Part shown: positions 44,451 through 53,027 of the stretch, piece by piece | How the letters are laid out: each line of letters starts with the position of its first letter | Numbering within the stretch: the first letter of the stretch is position 1 | Assembly: GCA_028868515.1 (NCBI GenBank) | Contig: JAGWUI010000015.1 | Coordinates: 1 to 64,000, forward strand | DNA from: Gammaproteobacteria bacterium | GTDB lineage: Bacteria; Pseudomonadota; Gammaproteobacteria; Pseudomonadales; Moraxellaceae | DNA length: 64,000 bases | Direction: 5' to 3' | Program-made: the position numbers and the translations under genes | Notes under the pieces: generated by a model | What the model was told of the DNA's origin: nothing | Databases searched by the model: none | Seen by the model: the letters and a program-made list of their open reading frames with translations, nothing else

Positions 44451-44879
44451 GTGACCAGTGCTGTTAGTTTTTATTTACTTAATGATGACAAGGTGAACCA
44501 AGAAGCGTTTGCCTGTCGTCTTTGCCAGCGTGCGCTCAGCGAAGGTCTACCACTATTTGTCTGGTGTGAATCGCAAGAAAGTATGGAACGTTTCGATCAA
44601 TTGCTCTGGACGTTTCAAGCCTCTAGCTTTATTCCACATGATATTGATGATGTGAATGCACCCATTTGCTTAGGATTATCGATTCCTGATGCGTTCCTCA
44701 AAGCATCAGCACAGAAGATTGGCTGCCTGAATCTCAGTCAAAATGCTGTAGATGCAAAACTGTTTGACCGTGTTCTCGAAATTATTGAAGCGAATGATGC
44801 CGCAAAAATCGCAGGACGCGAACGATTTAAAGGATATAAAACACAAGGCATTACGCCAACAACGCATCAGATTAAATAA
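44451..44879 (+). CDS. holC: DNA polymerase III chi subunit HolC
   Basis: 142-residue clamp-loader accessory protein linking SSB to the polymerase. From the GTG at 44451 it reads MTSAVSFYLLNDDKVNQEAFACRLCQRALSEGLPLFVWC, the usual start; RFDQLLWTFQASSFIPHDI follows. AGAGGT lies 10 bases before the GTG. The frame is open upstream into pepA (to 44397), but that start would not fit the family. Position after pepA supports the call. Confidence 0.93.
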   Translation: MTSAVSFYLLNDDKVNQEAFACRLCQRALSEGLPLFVWCESQESMERFDQLLWTFQASSFIPHDIDDVNAPICLGLSIPDAFLKASAQKIGCLNLSQNAVDAKLFDRVLEIIEANDAAKIAGRERFKGYKTQGITPTTHQIK

Positions 44880-44916
44880 CTGAGCGTTTGTTCAATCTAG
44901 CTTGAGAGAAATACGA

Positions 44917-45294
44917 ATGTCACTACAACTTGGCGCAAATTTTCCAAATCGTTGGCTGGCTGCGCCGCAGGAAGTCAGACGGCAGTTTTTGCGCGACTTA
45001 AATAATGTCTGCTTACTGCTAGATCCCAAGACTGACTTTGATGAGTGGCAAATCGATCAAATCGAAGATCCTGATCATATTGTCCCGATGAAAACAAACA
45101 TCAATACCAGTCCAAATCAAGATGCGGCAAAAGTCTCTCTCCCAGTAAACTCATTGGTTGCTCTGGAACAACGCCTACTTAAGCAAGCTGATCAAGTCAT
45201 CGAACGCGCGCTAGATCCGATTCGTGCAGAGCTAAGAAGTTGGATTCAGGAGCAGATTCGGCAGGAGATTGGGGCGATGGGGAGTCAAGGCTAG
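44917..45294 (+). CDS. Small conserved-looking protein downstream of holC
   Basis: 125-residue soluble protein with FPNRWLAAPQEVRRQFLRDLNNVCLLLDPKTDFDEWQ near the N-terminus and a helical, Gln/Arg-rich C-terminus (LEQRLLKQADQVIERALDPIRAELRSWIQEQIRQEIGAM) that could form a coiled coil. Acinetobacter-type genomes have a small unknown protein between holC and valS that may correspond. The ATG at 44917 has GAGAG upstream; valS is not found after it, as the Mrr gene follows instead, suggesting an insertion or rearrangement at that point. Confidence 0.72.
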   Translation: MSLQLGANFPNRWLAAPQEVRRQFLRDLNNVCLLLDPKTDFDEWQIDQIEDPDHIVPMKTNINTSPNQDAAKVSLPVNSLVALEQRLLKQADQVIERALDPIRAELRSWIQEQIRQEIGAMGSQG

Positions 45295-45326
45295 TCTTTA
45301 CGGTATAAATTCAACAAGAGAATAAA

Positions 45327-46205
45327 ATGGAACTACCTAAATTCAACGAAACCTTTTTACCAATTCTTGAAATATTGGGTAACGAAGAAATCATCACTGG
45401 CCGTGAGTTAATAAAAAAGGTGGAAGAAAGGTTCTATTCTAAATTGCCTGAAGAGTTACTTTCTCAAACCACAAAAAGTGGCGAGAGACTTATTGAAAAT
45501 AGAATTGCTTGGGGAAAATCATATCTTAAAAAAGGTGGGTTCGTTCACTTCCCTCAAAGGGGTCTTGTCCAAATAACGCAAAAAGGTAAAGAGGCTAAGC
45601 CAAAAAGCCTTACATTAGAACAAATGCAATCTGATGTAATATCTTTTTATGAACCTGAAAATAGCACGCCAGCACAAATCAGCCAAATTAATACTGCAAG
45701 CCCGCAGGACTTAATTGATAGCGGCATTGAGCAAATAGAGCTGAGTGTTAAAATCGAGCTTTTAGAAAAACTCAAAAACGTTGACCCCTACTCATTTGAA
45801 AAAATTATTTTAATTCTTCTGAAAAAGATGGGTTATGGCGACTTTATTGAAACATCAAAGTCTAGAGATGGAGGAATTGATGGAATCATAAATGAAGATC
45901 AACTCGGTCTTGAAAAAATCTACATTCAAGCCAAGCGCTATGCTGAAAATAAAGTTCGAGAAACTGACATTAGAAATTTTATTGGCGCAATGAGTGGAGA
46001 TACAGAAAAAGGAATATTTGTCACAACCTCAGATTTTGACGTCAGTGCTCAGAAGAAAGCTAATGATGCTCGCCATAAAATCATTCTTGTGAATGGTACA
46101 AAGTTAGTTGAGCTGATGCATAAATATAATATTGGCGTTCAAGTAAAAAGTTACTATGAAGTTAAAGTATTAGACAATGACTTCTTTGATAGCGAAGATT
46201 TATAG
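45327..46205 (+). CDS. mrr: Mrr-type type IV restriction endonuclease
   Basis: 292 residues with an N-terminal Mrr_N winged-helix domain (LNGNEEIITGRELIKKVEERF region and NRIAWGKSYLKKGGFVHFPQRGLVQIT) and a C-terminal PD-(D/E)xK Mrr_cat nuclease: MGYGDFIETSKSRDGGIDGIINEDQLGLEKIYIQAKRYAENKV, with the catalytic D in DGGIDG and the Q-x-K in IQAKRY. It should cleave methylated DNA from phage or plasmids. It is A+T-rich versus core genes and stands where valS is often found. No modification methylase is adjacent, as expected for type IV. Confidence 0.93.
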   Translation: MELPKFNETFLPILEILGNEEIITGRELIKKVEERFYSKLPEELLSQTTKSGERLIENRIAWGKSYLKKGGFVHFPQRGLVQITQKGKEAKPKSLTLEQMQSDVISFYEPENSTPAQISQINTASPQDLIDSGIEQIELSVKIELLEKLKNVDPYSFEKIILILLKKMGYGDFIETSKSRDGGIDGIINEDQLGLEKIYIQAKRYAENKVRETDIRNFIGAMSGDTEKGIFVTTSDFDVSAQKKANDARHKIILVNGTKLVELMHKYNIGVQVKSYYEVKVLDNDFFDSEDL

Positions 46206-46216
46206 CCTATTTTTAA

Positions 46217-46600
46217 TTACTTCTTATGCCTCACCGTCACCTTTAACCCCACAGGCTTAGTCGCAATCCACGCTGCAAACTTCGCGATCTCAGGATGAGC
46301 AGCTAAAGCCTCAACCGTGTTGTATTGCTGCATCAGTGTCGCGTTATCGAGCACTGCATGCACTTGTGAATGACACGGACGACACAACAACGCAATCCGA
46401 AACAACATCTCTTCTTTTTCAAAAAAACGCTGTGTGCGTCCTTTGTTATGCCGAGACTGCGGGATTAAATGATGGCGAGTCAAAGGTAACTGAGTTCGCC
46501 CACATAACTCACAAGCAGCATCACTTGCGCCTACTTCCTGTTCTGGTTCAGCACGATTATTGACTGTTCTGTTCATCGTTTCTTGATGCATCATGTCCAA
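46217..46600 (-). CDS. HNH endonuclease-like protein
   Basis: 127 residues. CELCGR then LTRHHLIPQSRHNK and LLCRPCHSQVHAV make the HNH zinc motif (C-x2-C ... HH ... C-x2-CH). The rest is short and featureless. Stand-alone HNH proteins of this type are common and of unknown target. It is convergent with mrr, with the stops 11 bases apart, so the two nuclease genes may form a defence pair only by neighbourhood. Confidence 0.82.
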   Translation of the reverse strand: MDMMHQETMNRTVNNRAEPEQEVGASDAACELCGRTQLPLTRHHLIPQSRHNKGRTQRFFEKEEMLFRIALLCRPCHSQVHAVLDNATLMQQYNTVEALAAHPEIAKFAAWIATKPVGLKVTVRHKK

Positions 46601-46708
46601 TTCGGCTCTATTGTGTCATGAATCGAGACCTGTAAAAAGTTCTCTCCTTAAGCGTACTGCCATGAATCATAAAACAACTTTTTGATATGTTCCTGATGGA
46701 GTCTTTTG

Positions 46709-47176
46709 ATGTTCGAGAAACTCAAACGTAACTCAACGATTGCACGACTATGGCTGAACTCCTATATTCCCTATTTTGGTGCGAGTATTCGAACTACCCA
46801 ATTAGATCTCGATGCAGGAATTGTACAAGTTGAAATGCCGCTGAACGCCCTGAATAAAAACGCTGTCGGTACTCAGTTTGGCGGCAGTCTGTACGCAATG
46901 ATTGATCCGTTTTATATGCTGCTTCTAATGCACCAACTCGGTCATGACTATGTTGTCTGGGATAAAGCTGCAAATATTAATTTCATTTCACCGGGTCGTG
47001 GCCGAGTGACAGCACGAATCGAATTATCCAAAGAAGAAGTACAACAAATTAGAGAGCTCGCCGCAGACAACAAGCCTGTCCTTCGCACCTATCCTGTAGA
47101 TATTTATGGAGAGGATGGGAAGCTCGTCGCTCATGTGGAAAAGGTGTTGTATATCAGACGTAAAAAAAGCACTTAA
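46709..47176 (+). CDS. DUF4442 hotdog-fold (thioesterase-like) protein
   Basis: 155 residues with a hotdog fold: RLWLNSYIPYFGASIRTTQLDLDAGIVQVEMPLNALNKNAVGTQFGGSLYAMIDPFYMLLLM and DKAANINFISPGRGRVTARIEL match DUF4442, related to acyl-CoA thioesterases and the YiiD C-terminal domain. The ATG at 46709 has GGAG 7 bases upstream. The stop overlaps a terminator. Substrate unknown, probably an acyl-CoA or acyl-carrier thioester. Confidence 0.85.
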   Translation: MFEKLKRNSTIARLWLNSYIPYFGASIRTTQLDLDAGIVQVEMPLNALNKNAVGTQFGGSLYAMIDPFYMLLLMHQLGHDYVVWDKAANINFISPGRGRVTARIELSKEEVQQIRELAADNKPVLRTYPVDIYGEDGKLVAHVEKVLYIRRKKST

Positions 47177-47198
47177 CCAGTTTGATTAAATGCTTTTT
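47164..47198 (+). terminator. Terminator overlapping the thioesterase stop
   Basis: AAAAAGCACTTAA (47164-47176) pairs with TTAAATGCTTTTT (47186-47198), one mismatch, with a T run. It lies at the convergent junction with the SPFH gene. Confidence 0.7.
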
Positions 47199-47218
47199 AG
47201 AGAAAAATCATGAACAAC

Positions 47219-48109
47219 CTAAGTCGTCGTTGTATTCACAATCGGATTCACGCTTTTTTCACCGCAGAGGACAATCAATAAATTACTGACCAGCGCTGCA
47301 CGACGATCAGCATCTAACGTCACAGTGCCCTTGGTTTCCAAGCGCTGCAATGCCATTTCAACCATTCCCACCGCACCATCTACAATCTGACGACGCGCAG
47401 CAATCATGGCAGCCGCTTGTTGACGTTGTAGCATCGCTTGCGCGATTTCTGGGGCATATGCGAGATGACTAATTCTTGCTTCGGTCACAATCACGCCCGC
47501 ACGCGCAAGACGCGCATTCAGCTCTTGTTCCAAATACTCATTTATCAGACCTGTACTATCACGCAAAGTCACATCCGCATGATCATCTTCACCATGATCA
47601 TAGGCATAAGAACTTGCAAGCTTACGCACTGCGGCTTCGGATTGAATATTGACAAACAATCCATAATCATCGACATCAAACGTTGCACGTGCCGTATCAT
47701 CTACTTGCCACACGACAACCGCTGCAATTTCAATCGGATTTCCACTTTTGTCATTTACCTTCAAGGCTTGACCATTCAGATTACGCGCACGCAGACTGAT
47801 TTTTTGTTTGCTATAAAACGGATTAACCCAACGCAAGCCGCTCTTTTTCATCGTCCCCATATAGGTACCAAGAAAAGTCGTGATCACCGCTTCATTCGGC
47901 GCAATCACTGACATGCCTTTGAAAATCAACATGCTAATCACAAACAAAACAATCGATATTGCAGTAGGCTCTTGTGAAGCAATAAAAGAAACCAAAGAAA
48001 AACCCAGCAAAACTAATGCAACAACCAGTAGAGCATAGCCACTCACCTGAACAAGCAGTGGTTTCTCAACGACCGAAGTTTTTGAGATTGGATGATTCGT
48101 AATGGCCAT
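47219..48109 (-). CDS. SPFH/band 7 domain membrane protein
   Basis: 296 residues with two N-terminal membrane helices (about 24-45 and 50-66), then an SPFH/band 7 domain (IAPNEAVITTFLGTYMGTMKKSGLRWVNPFY; LRARNLNGQALKVNDKSGNPIEIAAVVVWQV) and a helical end with EARISHLAYAPEIAQAMLQRQQAAAMIAARRQIVDGAVGMV. Similar proteins scaffold membrane microdomains or protect against proteases; the exact partner is unknown. It follows the AgmX-like gene on the same strand by 35 bases, so they are probably cotranscribed. Confidence 0.9.
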   Translation of the reverse strand: MAITNHPISKTSVVEKPLLVQVSGYALLVVALVLLGFSLVSFIASQEPTAISIVLFVISMLIFKGMSVIAPNEAVITTFLGTYMGTMKKSGLRWVNPFYSKQKISLRARNLNGQALKVNDKSGNPIEIAAVVVWQVDDTARATFDVDDYGLFVNIQSEAAVRKLASSYAYDHGEDDHADVTLRDSTGLINEYLEQELNARLARAGVIVTEARISHLAYAPEIAQAMLQRQQAAAMIAARRQIVDGAVGMVEMALQRLETKGTVTLDADRRAALVSNLLIVLCGEKSVNPIVNTTTT

Positions 48110-48144
48110 CTTCTTTTCCTTATTGAAGTATTGATTGAGAGTTT

Positions 48145-49116
48145 CTAGTCAAAACTAAACGTATACACAATATCAAACGTTGCATACTGACCCGATTTAA
48201 AGTTTAGACCCTTGATGATATAGACTAAATTGTTTTCAAAATCAGCATTATCCAAGTCGCTATCCACAATACTTGCCGCATCTACCTGCCCATAAGTATC
48301 AATCATAATATGCACTTTGACATCGCCACTCATATCAGGATCGGCAAGTTTGGCGCGCATGTATGCATTCTTAATTCCCGGCATTGCACTGCGAATAACT
48401 TTCTTGAAATCTGGACGAAGCGCTGTGTAATGTGGCGCTAAATCATCCGTTGGACCTGTCGGCACAGGAGCAGGAGGCAATTGCACACCAGTCCATTTGG
48501 CATCAATCAACTCAGGATCAAACCATTTCTCGCCATCGTTGTTATATACATGTTCCGTCAGTGTGACTTTTGGCTTCAATGAGTACCATGAAAATACAAA
48601 ATCTCGCTTACCACTATGCGGCTCAGACATGTCCGCATGCTCTAAATGCGGACCGATTAAGCTGTTTTCGGTCACACCATATAGTGCACAACTTTGAGCA
48701 CAATCATTTTGCATCGCAGTCGTCGCAACATTGCGGTAATGCGCAATTTGGTTGGCTTCATCGAATTGATTTGATTCATAAACAATCAAATATACAACAG
48801 CAGCAGCAAAGCCTAATGCAATCCAATGTTTCTTGTCAGATAAAAGGGAGGTCGTAACCGCTTCTTGCTTAGAATTTGCAGCATTCCACGGGAGCTTAAT
48901 ATTGGGGTTAGTCAGTACTTTCCATGTTGCCCACGGAAGTGCTATCGAACACGCAACGATAAGCAATCCAAGACCATGCGGAATGTGGTAGTAGACAAAA
49001 AATGGATCCAGAATCGCCTTCACCAATAAAAATCCAGCCACAACTGCAGCCAGAATAACGCACCACTTGATTAAAAACGCAATCGGAAGACGCGCTAATA
49101 ATTCACCTTTATTCAT
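48145..49116 (-). CDS. Membrane protein with AgmX/TonB-like C-terminal domain
   Basis: 323 residues. Three predicted membrane helices lie near residues 15-40, 47-66 and 99-115. The C-terminus (FKKVIRSAMPGIKNAYMRAKLADPDMSGDVKVHIMIDTYGQVDAASIVDSDLDNADFENNLVYIIKGLNF) resembles the AgmX/PglI C-terminal and TonB-like domain, which couples envelope machines to the inner membrane. No ExbB/ExbD-like gene is nearby. Two cysteines (NDCAQSC) could form a disulfide. It precedes the SPFH gene on the same strand. Confidence 0.72.
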   Translation of the reverse strand: MNKGELLARLPIAFLIKWCVILAAVVAGFLLVKAILDPFFVYYHIPHGLGLLIVACSIALPWATWKVLTNPNIKLPWNAANSKQEAVTTSLLSDKKHWIALGFAAAVVYLIVYESNQFDEANQIAHYRNVATTAMQNDCAQSCALYGVTENSLIGPHLEHADMSEPHSGKRDFVFSWYSLKPKVTLTEHVYNNDGEKWFDPELIDAKWTGVQLPPAPVPTGPTDDLAPHYTALRPDFKKVIRSAMPGIKNAYMRAKLADPDMSGDVKVHIMIDTYGQVDAASIVDSDLDNADFENNLVYIIKGLNFKSGQYATFDIVYTFSFD

Positions 49117-49367
49117 ATCACACCATAATATTAAGATTCGCGACGCCTAAAAATCCTCGAGATGGCATCACGTCTACATCTTCGACTTCACCACAAACTA
49201 TACGGCAGAAAAATAACAGAACAACTGATGATTCAATTCTTTTTAACTGACACTGTAAAAAACTGCTTTTCTGTAGAGCAACACGCTTTTTCTACGATGC
49301 ATCGACGGAATCAGATCATGGGCAATTACAAACGGTTATGCAAGATCGTATTCAAATAAACGTTTAT

Positions 49368-50078
49368 TTATTCAGTTTCAGGCCACTCAAAGCGATAACC
49401 AACTCCATAAACCGATTGAATCCAATCATGATGATCCATCCGTTGTGCGGCATCACTGAGCTTGCGACGTATATTTTTGACATGACTATCGATGACCCGA
49501 TCGACGACCTCAACACCATTTGGACTGATGTAATCCAACAGTTGAGATCGAGTATATAGGCGTCCTGGATTTTTAATAAATATTTTTAATAATTTATATT
49601 CATAGGGAGTAAGTGTAAGCGGTTTATCATGGCAAATAATCTGCTGCCGAAATTCATTCACTTTAAAAACATGCGACTCTAAAGTATGAAGTTGACTTTG
49701 AGGATAACCTGCTAGAAGTGGGTTACGACGTAGAACCGTCTGGACTCGTGCGACCAACTCACGAGGACTAAATGGTTTACACATATAATCATCTGCACCA
49801 ACCTTGAGTCCCACAAGTCGATCAATTTCTTCTGTCCGTGCGGTCACCATAATAATCGGCACTTGCGAAAATTGCCGAATGGCATGACACATGGTAATGC
49901 CATCAAGTCCCGGTAACATCAAATCCAAGACAATCAAATCAGGTGGTGTATGACAAATCACATCGAAGGCATGCTGACCATTGCCATACACCCCTACCTC
50001 AAAACCAGCATGAACTAAATAATCCTCAATCAGACTCGCCAGTTCCTTTTCGTCCTCAACCACCATTACATATGCCAC
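49368..50078 (-). CDS. OmpR-family response regulator (BaeR-like)
   Basis: 236 residues. Receiver domain with VEDEKELASLIEDYL, phospho-acceptor D52 (IVLDLMLP) and CKPFSPRELVAR; winged-helix C-terminus ending SVYGVGYRFEWPETE. Closest in style to BaeR and AdeR, regulators of drug and metal efflux. It lies 17 bases after the sensor gene on the same strand. No efflux pump gene is adjacent, so the targets are elsewhere or include the divergent FilA-like gene. Confidence 0.92.
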   Translation of the reverse strand: MAYVMVVEDEKELASLIEDYLVHAGFEVGVYGNGQHAFDVICHTPPDLIVLDLMLPGLDGITMCHAIRQFSQVPIIMVTARTEEIDRLVGLKVGADDYMCKPFSPRELVARVQTVLRRNPLLAGYPQSQLHTLESHVFKVNEFRQQIICHDKPLTLTPYEYKLLKIFIKNPGRLYTRSQLLDYISPNGVEVVDRVIDSHVKNIRRKLSDAAQRMDHHDWIQSVYGVGYRFEWPETE

Positions 50079-50095
50079 GTCTATACCTCTAACAC

Positions 50096-51724
50096 TTAAA
50101 CTTCTGGATCAATTGGCTGAACTGGTAAACGTAATATCACCCGCAACCCACCTAAAGGAGAGTGCTCAAATAAAAGCTCACCACCATGAGAAATTGCGAC
50201 CTGACACGACAATGCCAACCCTAGACCTGCTCCGCCTGTCTCTCTCGTACGAGAAGAATCAGCGCGAAAGAAACGCTCGCCTAAATGAGCCAAAACCGCA
50301 TCAGACACACTCGGCAAACTATCATCAACATAGAGCATCCAAAAAGTTTCTTTTTGCAAAGTTTGTAAAGTTGAGCTAACGCGAACAGTGCCTCCTGAAT
50401 TTGTATAACGGCGACTATTTTCCAATAAGTTCACCACAATCTGACGAATCCGATCAGGATCTCCATAAACTTCGACATCCATTTTTTCTGGTTCAACGAT
50501 CTCCAGCGTCAAACCTTGCTCCTGCATCCGCTCACCAAACGCCTCGCACTCATGCAGCACAATCAACCATGGGTTAAATAAACGCTTCTCCAACGAAAGT
50601 TTCCCGACATCTGCACGCGCAAGATCATAGACATCATCCAATAACCGAGACAATGACAGTACTTGTCGATGCATTAACTGCAAATGCTGGGGTGATGGCT
50701 GTCGAACACCATCTTGAATCGCTTCGATTTGAGCACGAAGCACACTGACAGGCGTCCGCAGTTCATGTGAGGTATCAGCAACCCACTGTCGCCGAGATGA
50801 CTCATGTTGACTCAAGATATCAGCCAACTGATTCATTTTTCGGCCTAACTCGCCAAGCTCATCAGAACGACCGATATGATTCTTCGTGGTAAATTCGCCT
50901 TGGATCAAATGATCTGCAGATTCCATCAAACTTAAAATAGGTCTCCTAAAATGGCGCGCTAATAAACTGGCAACCAGCGCACTCAAGACCACACATCCAA
51001 TACCAATCCATACAAGCTGCGTCTTTTGCTTGGCAAAGAAATCAATCGATAAGACATCTTTTGGATCGATCCCCGGCTTCAACGTTAGATATCCCACAAC
51101 CCCTTGAGGTGTTCGTATCTCGCGTCGTGGAGCTGTCGCTGAAGCAGCCAATCCCGTCAGTAATACGCCATGGACATCCAATAACCCAAGACGACTCGCC
51201 ACATCTAAACGATCAGGCTCAAATCTAGGAGGTGTAAAAAATGACTGCTCAAAAGGAAACTGAGGCTTCCCCATTGGAGACTCACCTCGATGATCATCAA
51301 AAGGCGGCGCATGATCGCCATGCTTCTCGCCAAATTGCGCTGGCATCTGCGGTGGAAAAGATCGTTGATCGTGCCGTGCGAAATTCATGCCTGGAGGCAT
51401 CATGTCTGGGTGATGCTCTTTTCCACCATTCATCGTTGAAAACATGTACGCTTTGTAATGATGTTTTAACCAGCTCGCTTGGTCTTGGCTGGAAAAATCA
51501 GGCCAATGCCCTGCTTGTTGATATTCTTGTTGTAACTGCGTAACGAAACCATCTAGTTTTTTTGCCTCAATCTGCGTGACATACGATGCAAAACTCGCCT
51601 GCATTGCAAAATCGAGCAACCAGAGGCCACCCAACGTAATCGTCACCGTCGTGAGAAGAATCGCCATAAACAAGCGCATCGCAATAGGCACGCGGATTGG
51701 AATCTGATTAAAAGCAGGGCGCAC
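50096..51724 (-). CDS. Sensor histidine kinase with His/Met/Pro-rich periplasmic region (BaeS-like)
   Basis: 542 residues. Two membrane helices (about 16-38 and 236-257) flank a periplasmic domain whose residues 88-167 are full of His, Met and Pro (8 His, 7 Met; HHPDMMPPGM, HGDHAP, DDHRGESPMGKPQ), suggesting metal, probably copper or zinc, sensing. A HAMP linker follows, then H320 in ADTSHELRTPVSVL, the N-box NLLENSRRYT, and an unusual VDDSLPSVSD in place of a plain DxGxG, with GGAGLGLA at the end. It precedes its response regulator by 17 bases and is divergent from the FilA-like gene. Confidence 0.92.
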   Translation of the reverse strand: MRPAFNQIPIRVPIAMRLFMAILLTTVTITLGGLWLLDFAMQASFASYVTQIEAKKLDGFVTQLQQEYQQAGHWPDFSSQDQASWLKHHYKAYMFSTMNGGKEHHPDMMPPGMNFARHDQRSFPPQMPAQFGEKHGDHAPPFDDHRGESPMGKPQFPFEQSFFTPPRFEPDRLDVASRLGLLDVHGVLLTGLAASATAPRREIRTPQGVVGYLTLKPGIDPKDVLSIDFFAKQKTQLVWIGIGCVVLSALVASLLARHFRRPILSLMESADHLIQGEFTTKNHIGRSDELGELGRKMNQLADILSQHESSRRQWVADTSHELRTPVSVLRAQIEAIQDGVRQPSPQHLQLMHRQVLSLSRLLDDVYDLARADVGKLSLEKRLFNPWLIVLHECEAFGERMQEQGLTLEIVEPEKMDVEVYGDPDRIRQIVVNLLENSRRYTNSGGTVRVSSTLQTLQKETFWMLYVDDSLPSVSDAVLAHLGERFFRADSSRTRETGGAGLGLALSCQVAISHGGELLFEHSPLGGLRVILRLPVQPIDPEV

Positions 51725-51861
51725 GCAGGCTCATCCTCATTTAAATACTCATTCACAACATGCCTAGTCTATGGCGTTTTTGCAAGCATTCTACGATCCA
51801 TAATTAATCCACAATCGAGATGCAGAGTTTATTCACCTTCAAAAATCGCAAGGATGGCAGG

Positions 51862-52983
51862 GTGAACATCATGCAGTTCAGCACACACAACCTCTCGAAT
51901 ATTCGACCAACACGATCGACTCTGCTCACTCTGGCAATCTGCATTTCCTGCCCTGTCCATGCCGCATTAAAGGAATTATCTGAATCGGATATGTCCGATA
52001 TTCGAGGACAAGCAGCTCTCTATACAGAATATGTTGCCCCTGGGCAAGATGGTAATAACAATGCAGTCGATGGCAGTACGACCTCTAATGTCGGATTTTT
52101 TCGTTTGGGTCTCAATGCCACGATAGACCTCAATACCAATATCCGACATCTACAACTCGGCTGCGGTGGAGTCAATGGTGCAGGATGTGATATCGACATC
52201 TCTAATCTAAGTTTGACGGGTGTGAATGCGGGAAGTGATGGCACTTATGCAAGCTCTGACGCCAAGATTACCAATCCATTTATCGAACTGGCGATCAAAA
52301 ATCCAAATAGTCTATCCACCCGAGAACTCGAAGGATTTCGCCTCGGTGCGGCCAGCATTCTGGGGCGACTCTCCATCGGAACCAACTCCAATACCACATC
52401 AACAACTGACGACACGGGGATTAAAAGCCTGAGTGGAAATCTCACCGTAAATCTTGTGAATGGAGTTTTGAATAACGTCAATATTGGAGGAGTCGCAACA
52501 ACCACAGCAACCGTATCCAGTTACACCTCCACACAATCCCTATCGAGAGCATCCACGATTACTTTAGATGGAATTAGTGCCACGACAGGAACGGTGAAAC
52601 TTGGGGGCGTTCTCCCGACTATTTCAGGACTGACGCTCAGCAACGTTAGCTTAGTCAATGAGCCTCTTTCATCAGTACACAATCTATTGCTTGCCAATGC
52701 CGATGGAACAGCAACTTCTGATGCTTATTTATCGCTACAAAAAACTGCCATTACTTGGCAGACGCTCAGTACAGGGGCTTTTGACACAACGACGACAGCT
52801 CAAACAGGCTGGTGGTTATCACTGCCATCAGTCACGATTTCCAATCTCAGCAGCAACTCAGAAGTTTATGTACCTTTACTGACTGCATTAACAGGCACTT
52901 TTGGATCGAAAGTCTCACTCGCTGCCTTTGACCTAGGACAAACACCAGTACAAAACTGTTATGGCTCTTTGAAGTTCTGCTGA
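51862..52983 (+). CDS. FilA-like secreted or surface protein
   Basis: About 373 residues. A signal peptide (TLLTLAICISCPVHA) is followed by LKELSESDMSDIRGQAAL, a motif seen at the mature start of FilA and related outer-surface proteins in Acinetobacter. The rest is Thr/Ser/Asn/Gly-rich with many short strands (SNLSLTGVNAG; LSGNLTVNLVNGVLNNVNIGG; ISGLTLSNVSLVN), as in a beta-solenoid or barrel. It ends with a Cys pair (NCYGSLKFC). The start is GTG at 51862 with AAGGA upstream, or ATG at 51871. Function unknown; it may be controlled by the divergent two-component system. Confidence 0.7.
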   Translation: MNIMQFSTHNLSNIRPTRSTLLTLAICISCPVHAALKELSESDMSDIRGQAALYTEYVAPGQDGNNNAVDGSTTSNVGFFRLGLNATIDLNTNIRHLQLGCGGVNGAGCDIDISNLSLTGVNAGSDGTYASSDAKITNPFIELAIKNPNSLSTRELEGFRLGAASILGRLSIGTNSNTTSTTDDTGIKSLSGNLTVNLVNGVLNNVNIGGVATTTATVSSYTSTQSLSRASTITLDGISATTGTVKLGGVLPTISGLTLSNVSLVNEPLSSVHNLLLANADGTATSDAYLSLQKTAITWQTLSTGAFDTTTTAQTGWWLSLPSVTISNLSSNSEVYVPLLTALTGTFGSKVSLAAFDLGQTPVQNCYGSLKFC

Positions 52984-53027
52984 TTACCTAAATGATTAAT
53001 GCTGCCCAGTATTGAAAACAAAAATCG

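Noticed and set aside
49162-49359. 65-residue ORF upstream of the membrane protein gene
   Set aside because: No ribosome site or family; lies in the promoter gap of the response regulator and AgmX-like gene.
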